From positions 620,001-684,000 of the forward strand of contig NZ_JBEFZF010000002.1 of NCBI RefSeq assembly GCF_046524175.1: DNA of 64,000 nt, in the 5' to 3' direction. This document shows, one piece after another, positions 42,993 through 49,497 of this stretch; the stretch's first letter is position 1; every line of letters starts with the position of its first letter. Both the position numbers and the translations under genes were made by a program. The DNA comes from Spongiivirga sp046524175 (GTDB lineage Bacteria; Bacteroidota; Bacteroidia; Flavobacteriales; Flavobacteriaceae). A model generated the notes under the pieces. It did not search any database, had not been told where the DNA came from, and saw only the letters and a list, made by a program, of their open reading frames with translations.

Positions 42993-44549
42993 ATGCTAGA
43001 ACTTACAGACCAACATAAAACCCAATTAGCTGATAGAGGGATAAGCGAGAATGAATTAAACAGACAATTACAGCTATTTAAATCTGGAATTTTACCATTG
43101 AATATTATTGCTCCTGCCACTGTAGATAATGGCATAACTGTTTTAGACAAAGAAGCCTTCCATCTTGCTGAGGTGTATGAAAATGCTAAGAATAACCTTG
43201 ATATTATAAAGTTTGTGCCTGCTTCAGGCGCAGCGACCCGTATGTTTAAGTTTCTGTTCGAGTTTCTTAATGATTACAATGTCGAAAAAGAATCAATTAA
43301 CGCATATATTAATAGAAAAAGAGAAACAAGCTTACGTACTTTTTTTGTGGGAATTGAAAAGTTGCCTTTTTACAATGAAGTACTAGCGCAATTAAAGGAA
43401 GTTGAACCAAACTACAATGGGCTTTCTTCCGATGCTTTTCGACTTCTTTTTGTTAAAACGTTGGTTACTGAGGTTGGTTTAGATTATGGCGCTTTCCCAA
43501 AAGGTCTTATTCCTTTTCATCAATATAAGAGCCATTTGGCAACACCCTTTCAAGAACATTTGTTTGAAGCAGCTGGATACGCAGCCAATAACGAGTATGC
43601 TAAATTACATTTCACTGTATCTGAAGATCACCTTGAAAAATTCAAGAATAAGGAAGAAGAGATACAGGCCAAAGTCTCAGAAAAAACTGGAATCGCATTT
43701 GATATTGAGTATTCTTTTCAGAAGGCCTATACTGATACGGTTTCTGTTGACTTGAAAAATAACTTACTTGAAGACAATGAGGGTCAATTAGTATTTAGAC
43801 CAGGAGGACATGGCGCCTTAATCGAAAATTTAAATACCATAGACGCTGATATTATTTTTATTAAAAATATTGACAATGTGGTAGTACAGCGGTATGAAGA
43901 GGCAGTTACTTCAAATAAGAAAGTTTTAGCTGGTAAATTACTTGAATTACAGCGACAAATATTTCGATATTCAAGAGCTTTAGAAGCTAATCCCGATTCG
44001 CTTGATCTAGAAGAAATACTTCAATTTGTGTATAGTAGTTTAAACGTACAGGTAAGTTCTGAGTTTGAAAAATATGCTCGAAAATATCAGGTTGAATATT
44101 TGCTTGAAAAATTAAACAGGCCAATTAGAATATGTGGGATGGTCAAAAACGAAGGGGAACCTGGTGGAGGACCCTTTTGGGTAAAACATGAAAGTGGTAT
44201 CACAAGTTTGCAGATTGTAGAGTCAGCACAGATAAATAAAAAGGACAAAGAACAAACCAAATTGTTCAAAAAGTCGACGCATTTTAATCCAGTTGATCTA
44301 GTATGTGGTGTGCGTGATCATCATGGTATTAAATATGACCTCACAAAGTTTGTGGATAAGAAAGCCTATTTCATCGCTGCAAAATCAAAAGATGGCAAGA
44401 AATTGAAAGCTTTAGAGCTGCCAGGGCTATGGAATGGGGCTATGGCAAATTGGAACACCATCTTCGTACAAGTTCCTTTAACAACATTTAATCCGGTAAA
44501 AACGGTAAATGACTTATTCAAACCTGCACATCAGGTAAAAGACGAGTAA
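42993..44549 (+). CDS. DUF4301 protein, nucleotidyltransferase-like
   Basis: The 518-residue protein belongs to the DUF4301 family. It shows FVPASGAATRMFK (74-86), similar to the G-x-G-T-R-M signature of sugar-1-phosphate nucleotidyltransferases, plus GLIPFHQY (171-178), TPFQEHLFEAA (184-194), RPGGHGALIENLN (269-281) and IFIKNIDN (288-295), which resembles the DN metal-binding region of that superfamily. I infer a GT-A-type nucleotidyltransferase. It is the last gene of the operon with the thiamine-binding, PnuC-type and kinase genes. Confidence 0.75.
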   Translation: MLELTDQHKTQLADRGISENELNRQLQLFKSGILPLNIIAPATVDNGITVLDKEAFHLAEVYENAKNNLDIIKFVPASGAATRMFKFLFEFLNDYNVEKESINAYINRKRETSLRTFFVGIEKLPFYNEVLAQLKEVEPNYNGLSSDAFRLLFVKTLVTEVGLDYGAFPKGLIPFHQYKSHLATPFQEHLFEAAGYAANNEYAKLHFTVSEDHLEKFKNKEEEIQAKVSEKTGIAFDIEYSFQKAYTDTVSVDLKNNLLEDNEGQLVFRPGGHGALIENLNTIDADIIFIKNIDNVVVQRYEEAVTSNKKVLAGKLLELQRQIFRYSRALEANPDSLDLEEILQFVYSSLNVQVSSEFEKYARKYQVEYLLEKLNRPIRICGMVKNEGEPGGGPFWVKHESGITSLQIVESAQINKKDKEQTKLFKKSTHFNPVDLVCGVRDHHGIKYDLTKFVDKKAYFIAAKSKDGKKLKALELPGLWNGAMANWNTIFVQVPLTTFNPVKTVNDLFKPAHQVKDE

Positions 44550-44663
44550 GTCTAGCTCATTAGAAAGCAAAAATATGTCTTCCAAGTAAGTCGATTTAGA
44601 TTTTATATAACCACAAAACTAAGAGCAAAAGATTAAAGTATTCTTGCTATGAACAAATCAATT

Positions 44664-44700
44664 TGTGGAAAAATTCCACACCCAAACTGTAGAATCTACA
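44664..44700. promoter_or_regulatory. Paired palindromes, candidate activator sites
   Basis: TGTGGAA-AAA-TTCCACA (44664-44680) and TGTAGA-A-TCTACA (44688-44700) share the frame TGT-N-GA...TC-N-ACA. Their centres are 22 bp apart, about two helical turns, and lie 110-140 bp upstream of the sigma-54-like promoter, as expected for sites of an NtrC-type activator. Confidence 0.5.
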
Positions 44701-44750
44701 AAAAATTTGAAGAGCTGATTTAGGTTTCATTTTTCTTTTATCAAAATTAA

Positions 44751-44769
44751 CATATTGATAATCAATATG
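44751..44769. promoter_or_regulatory. 19-bp palindrome upstream of the small secreted-protein gene
   Basis: CATATTGAT-A-ATCAATATG is a perfect inverted repeat with 9-bp arms, 32 bp upstream of the -24 element. Possible binding site of a further factor. Confidence 0.4.
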
Positions 44770-44801
44770 TTACAATTTATGTATTATTTCATTTAATTTT
44801 T

Positions 44802-44817
44802 TGGCACAACTATTCCT
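44802..44817 (+). promoter_or_regulatory. Sigma-54-like promoter
   Basis: TGGCAC (44802-44807) followed after 5 nt by TTCCT matches the sigma-54 consensus TGGCACG-N4-TTGCW, with GG and CC separated by exactly 10 nt. The single deviation in the -12 block is C for G. Transcription would start near 44828, 38 nt before the ATG. Confidence 0.5.
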
Positions 44818-44865
44818 TTAGAAATAAGCAAGTAAAACACTTTGTAAATTTTAAAGAATTATATC

Positions 44866-45180
44866 ATGAAAAAATTATTGTTAGTACCTGCGTTAGCCTT
44901 AGGATTTGTATTTAGCGTTACGGCTCAACAAGCTGACGAAGCTGAAACCGCTGTTGTAACATCTGCAACTCAAGATTTCGTAGAGATTGCAGTTGATAAT
45001 TTGCCACAAGCAGTAAAAGATGCAGCAGCAAAGGACTATGCAGAGCACACCATATCAAAAGCCTATGCAACAGCAGACGCGCTTACTTTTAAATTAGAAT
45101 TAGCGGATAAAGCTGGTGAAACATCTACTGTTTATTGTGATGCTGAAGGAAATTGGATTAAGCAAGAAGAAGAAAAATAA
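44866..45180 (+). CDS. Small secreted PepSY-like protein
   Basis: The 104-residue protein has a clear signal peptide (cleaved after VTAQ) and a small alpha/beta domain with a helix (QAVKDAAAKDYAEH) followed by strands, like the PepSY-like inhibitory domains that Bacteroidetes secrete. No catalytic residue is evident. It is transcribed from a sigma-54-like promoter and followed by an NtrC-type regulator gene. Role likely in envelope stress or sensing; inferred. Confidence 0.7.
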   Translation: MKKLLLVPALALGFVFSVTAQQADEAETAVVTSATQDFVEIAVDNLPQAVKDAAAKDYAEHTISKAYATADALTFKLELADKAGETSTVYCDAEGNWIKQEEEK

Positions 45181-45254
45181 AAGATCTCTGAGCAAGCTTA
45201 AGTGCTATGTATTGAGAGATCATTTAGATTTCGAGGCGAGCCTTGAAATATATT

Positions 45255-45271
45255 AATCTCGATTATCGAGT
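45255..45271. repeat. Dispersed palindrome, copy B
   Basis: Identical 17-nt copy of AATCTCGATTATCGAGT from 13452-13468, in the same orientation, about 75 nt after the small-protein gene. A degenerate TCGAG-G-CGAG arm precedes it. Confidence 0.6.
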
Positions 45272-45349
45272 AAAAGTTTACGAGTTCTTTAAGTAGAATT
45301 AGTTGATTATTTTCATTTAGGGTTAGTTTAGCTTTTAACGGAGCTGCTT

Positions 45350-45388
45350 AAGAGAGGTCATTTTTAATGGCCTCTCTTATTTTTTTTG
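45350..45388 (+). terminator. Intrinsic terminator before the NtrC-type gene
   Basis: Arms AAGAGAGG and CCTCTCTT (45350-45357, 45371-45378) followed by a T-run. It would end transcripts from the small-protein gene, so the regulator gene downstream needs its own promoter. Confidence 0.8.
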
Positions 45389-45447
45389 ACAAATTTTAAA
45401 AGTCCGTTAACACGGGTCGTTGCGTATATAAAATAACCTTAATGTAA

Positions 45448-46773
45448 ATGCCTAAACTACTTATCATAGACGATGATGTCGCATTTTCTACAATGTTGGC
45501 GACCTTTCTTGGCAAAAAATCATACCAAGTAGAGACTTCATATGATGCTAAAACCGGGTTAGCTAAATTAAAGGAAGGGAGTCTGGACCTTGTAATTACC
45601 GACCTTCGTTTACCCGATCAGGATGGCCTTTGGTTATTAAATCAAATAAAAGCAGATAAAAAAGAAACACCAGTTATGGTTATGACCAGCTATGCTGATA
45701 TTTCTACTGCGGTAAATGCCATGAAAAATGGAGCCTTTGATTATATAGAAAAACCTTTTCAGCCAAATATATTACTAGAAAAAGTAGAGGCTGCGTTAAA
45801 AGTAGTGACTGAACCGGAGACGCGGCAAAAACAAAATGTTATTCCTAATGGTAGCCCCAAGTTTTTAAAAGGATCTAGTCCAGCTTCAAGAAAGTTAAAC
45901 GAATTTATTGACTTAGTCGGCCCAACGGATATGTCAGTTCTTATTATTGGCGAAAGTGGGACCGGAAAAGAAAATGTCGCAAGAACCATTCATGCAAAGA
46001 GCAATAGAAAAGATCAACCCTTTGTTGCAGTTGACTGCGGTGTTATCCCGAAAGAATTAGCAGCTAGTGAGTTTTTTGGACATTTAAAAGGTTCATTTAC
46101 AGGGGCAATTAATGACAAAATAGGTCATTTTGAAGCCGCGAATGGAGGAACTCTTTTTTTAGATGAAATCGGAAATTTGAGTTACGAAACTCAAGTACAA
46201 TTGTTGCGGGCATTGCAAGAACTCCGAATTAAACCAGTAGGCAGTAATAATGAGATCACGGTAAATGTAAGAGTAATTGCAGCGACCAACGAAGATTTGA
46301 CCAAAGCAACAGTAGGTGGTAAGTTTCGTGAAGATTTATATCATAGGCTTAATGAATTTTCAATTAAGGTGCCATCATTAAAAGATCGTGGCAACGATTT
46401 AATGCTTTTCGCTTTGCATTTCTTGGAACAGGCTAATTTCGATCTTAATAAGAATATCGTTGGATTTACAGAAGAGGCCCAAGAATTGATCAATGCATAT
46501 AACTGGCCAGGTAATTTGAGAGAACTAAAAAATGTGGTTAAAAGGGGGGTTTTGCTATCGTCTGGAAGTTTGATTGAAGTTGTTGTTCTTCCATCAGAAA
46601 TGACAGAAACCGCTACTAAGGAAAAGTTTAGTTTATATAATGCAGATAATGAGATAGTACTAATAAAAAAAGCATTACAAGAAACAGAAGGAAATAAAAC
46701 TAAAGCAGCTAAACTAATGCAGATTGATCGTAAAACACTTTACAACAAACTCAAGTTGTATGGGATTGGCTAA
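45448..46773 (+). CDS. NtrC-family sigma-54-dependent response regulator
   Basis: The 441-residue activator has a receiver domain with Asp52 (VITDLRLP), a central AAA+ domain with Walker A GESGTGKE (168-175), the sigma-54 contact loop GSFTGA (215-220, Ser for the common Ala) and Walker B LFLDE (236-240), and a C-terminal Fis-type helix-turn-helix with GNKTKAAKLMQIDRKTLYN. Convergent overlap of 23 nt with the hybrid kinase suggests a functional pair. The palindromes and promoter at 44.7 kb are likely targets. Confidence 0.93.
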   Translation: MPKLLIIDDDVAFSTMLATFLGKKSYQVETSYDAKTGLAKLKEGSLDLVITDLRLPDQDGLWLLNQIKADKKETPVMVMTSYADISTAVNAMKNGAFDYIEKPFQPNILLEKVEAALKVVTEPETRQKQNVIPNGSPKFLKGSSPASRKLNEFIDLVGPTDMSVLIIGESGTGKENVARTIHAKSNRKDQPFVAVDCGVIPKELAASEFFGHLKGSFTGAINDKIGHFEAANGGTLFLDEIGNLSYETQVQLLRALQELRIKPVGSNNEITVNVRVIAATNEDLTKATVGGKFREDLYHRLNEFSIKVPSLKDRGNDLMLFALHFLEQANFDLNKNIVGFTEEAQELINAYNWPGNLRELKNVVKRGVLLSSGSLIEVVVLPSEMTETATKEKFSLYNADNEIVLIKKALQETEGNKTKAAKLMQIDRKTLYNKLKLYGIG

Positions 46774-49180
46774 TTTCATCCTCTAAATGACTGAATAAGA
46801 ATTGAACAGAATTCCCAAGATCTTCGATGAGTTTCGAAAGTTCATAATCAGATAAAGCTTCATTGTTAAATTCTAAAACTTCCAATATAGTGACGATTTG
46901 TTTTGAACCAATTTGTTTGAACATGGGGGTCAATCTGTGAGCGATGTAACCAATTTTTGTACGGTTGGTTGTATGCTTTTGTAATGTAACGAGTTGTTCT
47001 TTAGTGTTTTCAATAAATACTTCTAAAATTTTTTTTACAGCATCGGAATCACCTTGAACAAATTCCCCTATTTCTGATAGATCATAGATAATGTTATTTT
47101 TAGTCTCAGCTAACTGATTATTTTTTGTTTCAATAAAGCGTTCTCCACTTAGAACAGTAGCCAGTGCTTCTAACAGAAATTGAGATTTGTAAGGCTTGTC
47201 AACTTTTATGATAAACCCTGCATTAATATACGCATCGATAGACAAGTCTGTGCGACCTGACAAGGCAATAATAGGGGTGGAAACCCCATTTTTCTGAAGT
47301 CTGTCTACAAACCAAAAACCATCATAATTGGGCATTTGTATATCAGTAATTACTAGATCGAACCATCTTTCCTTTAGTATAGATAAAGCGCGTTTTGCAT
47401 TGTTCCTTGCGGTCACATTTAAGCCATTTCTTGATAATACCTCTTTGAGTAAGGTTAACTGATTGGGGTCATCGTCTACAATTAAAATTGATTTATTTTT
47501 TAGGTTAGATATATCCTTTTGTTTGATAAAGTTCTTGTTTTCTTTTAAAGTCTGATTAGCATCAAGATCAACAGGGATTTCCATTCTAAAGGTACAGCCT
47601 TCTCCCAATGCACTTATAACGCTAATCGATCCGCCTAGTAAGTAAGTGAGTTTTTTAGCAATGGTTAAACCCAACCCACTACCACCATATACATCTTCTG
47701 TGTCATTATCTGCCTGCGTAAATTCCTCAAAAATAAGTTCTTGTTTGTCTTTTGCTATGCCGATTCCCGTATCTGTTACATCTACTATCAAATAAGGTTT
47801 ATCACTTCTATTATCAATATCAGCCCGGAGACTGATGCTCCCATTTTCAGTGAATTTAATGGCATTGGACAATAAATTAACTACAATTTGTTTGATTCGA
47901 AGTGGATCGGTTACTATCTGTTTGCCTTTAATTTTTTCAATGTCAAGAATATATTTGATACGGGGGTTAGGAGCACTATTAGTCAGCTCGTTAAAGGTTT
48001 GATCTAATAAAGAAGCGACCTCAAATGTTTTTGGCTCGATAGTAACTTTGTTGCTTTGTAATTTCGAAAGAACAAGTAAATCATTTACCAGTTGTAGAGT
48101 AAAGTTAGTGGCACTTTTTAACTGGTTGATATAATGTCGTTGTTTTTTGTTTTGATCGGTTTGTTCAAGTAATTCAGTAAAACCGGAAATGGTAGTTAGC
48201 GGCGCCCTAAGATCATGGGTAATGGCTGCCATTAATTGTTCTTTACTCTTCAAGATTGACTCTGCATACTTTTTTGAGGTCTCTAATTGCTGTTCATATT
48301 CATATCTTTTTTTATTATCTCGAGCGATTATTAATATAAAAACTAATATGATAAATAAAGCCCCAAATCCCGTGTATTTTAGGGTTTTTGCCGTTCTAGA
48401 CATTCTACTTTCTAACTGTTTGTTTTGTTGAATAGACCTTAAGATTGCCCCCTTTTCAACATCCACAAGAATGCCTCTAATTTTATTGGTTATTGTCTGA
48501 TCACTTTCTAATAAAGAACGCTCCTTTTTAGAGAGTACTTTTTTAAAACGCATATTCTGTTCGTTAAGTTTAGCTAGTGTTTTTTTAACTGCAAGCGCTA
48601 AAGAATCAGTATGCTGTTTTTTCTTGTTGTCACTTCTTAAAAATTCAAGGTAGTCTACAATAACTCTTTTGACATACGGATCATAATCGGCCAACCTAGG
48701 GTCATTTTCATAGTCTTCAAAAATGATATCAGTTTTGGATAGCTCGTCAATGGCTTTTTTGTAATAGTTTTTAGAAAGCTCTTTTCTCTTTAAAGACGAA
48801 AGCTCTTTAACTGTAGCTGTCTTTTTATCTAACAAAACCTTAATGCTGTCAAGTTTATCTACCTGTTCCGGATTTGGGTAAGCAACTAACAACGAATCGA
48901 TCGTTTTTTTAATCGTTGTGATCTGGTTTTGGTAGGTTTCAAATTTCTTTTTTGATCCAGATTGCATGGCCGCTCTAGCCGAAATTTCGGCTGCATATAA
49001 ATTGGTTAAGGTGTTGCTGATAATCAGTAGTTGTTCGTTCTTGCTTTCCGGTGTGGTTGCGGCTTTTGAAAAATAAGGGAGTTGATTATAAAGAAATACT
49101 ACCGCAAATGCAGCCACTGCGGTTACCAGTATGTAACCAAAAATAACCTTAGTGGTAATTGATTTCTTTGCTTTTGACAT
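46751..49180 (-). CDS. Hybrid sensor histidine kinase with receiver and Hpt-like domain
   Basis: The 809-residue protein has two transmembrane helices around a long periplasmic helical region, a HisKA domain (AAITHDLRAPLTT), a HATPase with DTGIGI and GSGLGLTI, a receiver domain with the phospho-Asp in VITDIQMP, and a C-terminal segment with IAHRLTPM that looks like an Hpt domain. The frame is open to a GTG at 49273, but the ATG at 49178-49180 is better because the earlier part would overlap the riboswitch. It likely feeds the NtrC-type regulator. Confidence 0.9.
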   Translation of the reverse strand: MSKAKKSITTKVIFGYILVTAVAAFAVVFLYNQLPYFSKAATTPESKNEQLLIISNTLTNLYAAEISARAAMQSGSKKKFETYQNQITTIKKTIDSLLVAYPNPEQVDKLDSIKVLLDKKTATVKELSSLKRKELSKNYYKKAIDELSKTDIIFEDYENDPRLADYDPYVKRVIVDYLEFLRSDNKKKQHTDSLALAVKKTLAKLNEQNMRFKKVLSKKERSLLESDQTITNKIRGILVDVEKGAILRSIQQNKQLESRMSRTAKTLKYTGFGALFIILVFILIIARDNKKRYEYEQQLETSKKYAESILKSKEQLMAAITHDLRAPLTTISGFTELLEQTDQNKKQRHYINQLKSATNFTLQLVNDLLVLSKLQSNKVTIEPKTFEVASLLDQTFNELTNSAPNPRIKYILDIEKIKGKQIVTDPLRIKQIVVNLLSNAIKFTENGSISLRADIDNRSDKPYLIVDVTDTGIGIAKDKQELIFEEFTQADNDTEDVYGGSGLGLTIAKKLTYLLGGSISVISALGEGCTFRMEIPVDLDANQTLKENKNFIKQKDISNLKNKSILIVDDDPNQLTLLKEVLSRNGLNVTARNNAKRALSILKERWFDLVITDIQMPNYDGFWFVDRLQKNGVSTPIIALSGRTDLSIDAYINAGFIIKVDKPYKSQFLLEALATVLSGERFIETKNNQLAETKNNIIYDLSEIGEFVQGDSDAVKKILEVFIENTKEQLVTLQKHTTNRTKIGYIAHRLTPMFKQIGSKQIVTILEVLEFNNEALSDYELSKLIEDLGNSVQFLFSHLEDEISQSHTT

Positions 49181-49265
49181 CAATATATATACGGTAGAAC
49201 TACATCTAATAGCTCTAAAAAAAGTGAAATTTTGATTCTTTATATCCCGTTTTGGTTGTAGTTTT

Positions 49266-49410
49266 GCGTTCACATCTCGAAGGGGTGCTTTGATCAGTTA
49301 TGAGTTCAGGGTTTATAGTTAAGAGTAACACTTGTAACCCATACTTCTAAACTGAAAAGGCTGAGATTATACCCATTGAACCTAGAACAGGTAATGCTGT
49401 TTAGGAACGC
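49266..49410 (+). promoter_or_regulatory. TPP riboswitch
   Basis: The THI-box core is present: aggggtgct at 49281-49289, then ggctgagattatacccattg and gaacctagaacaggtaatgctg (about 49359-49399). The outer stem is gcgtt at 49266-49270 with aacgc at 49406-49410. P3 is extended: CAGTT pairs with AACTG and GGGTT with AACCC. It lies directly upstream of a TonB-dependent receptor, so thiamine diphosphate should repress that gene. Confidence 0.93.
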
Positions 49411-49412
49411 GG

Positions 49413-49437
49413 TTGGCACATTGTCAAATGTTGCCAA
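49413..49437 (+). promoter_or_regulatory. Hairpin after the TPP riboswitch
   Basis: Arms ttggca (49413-49418) and tgccaa (49432-49437) with partial inner pairing, directly after the aptamer. No T-run follows, so it is not a standard terminator. Confidence 0.5.
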
Positions 49438-49474
49438 GAATCATTTATTAACAAACTGAATAATGACCCCTTTT

Positions 49475-49497
49475 ATTCGTATAAATTTCATACGAAT
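49475..49497 (+). promoter_or_regulatory. Hairpin overlapping the start codon of the receptor
   Basis: Perfect 8-bp inverted repeat ATTCGTAT (49475-49482) / ATACGAAT (49490-49497) with a 7-nt loop. The last two bases of the 3' arm are the first two of the ATG at 49496-49498, so the hairpin can block that start codon. Confidence 0.6.

Larger units (their letters stand above)
44550..44865. other. 316-nt regulatory intergenic region
   Basis: This non-coding stretch precedes the small secreted-protein gene. It contains two palindromes 22 bp apart centre to centre (44664-44680 and 44688-44700), a third palindrome (44751-44769) and a sigma-54-like promoter (44802-44817). No convincing gene is present; a 24-codon frame at 44649 overlaps the palindromes and is probably chance. 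Confidence 0.6.

Noticed and set aside
44649..44723. 24-codon frame in the regulatory region at 44.6 kb
   Set aside because: It coincides with the palindromes and shows no coding features.
49181..49273. N-terminal extension of the hybrid kinase to the GTG at 49273
   Set aside because: It would run through the outer stem of the TPP riboswitch region, and the ATG at 49180 gives a normal membrane N terminus.
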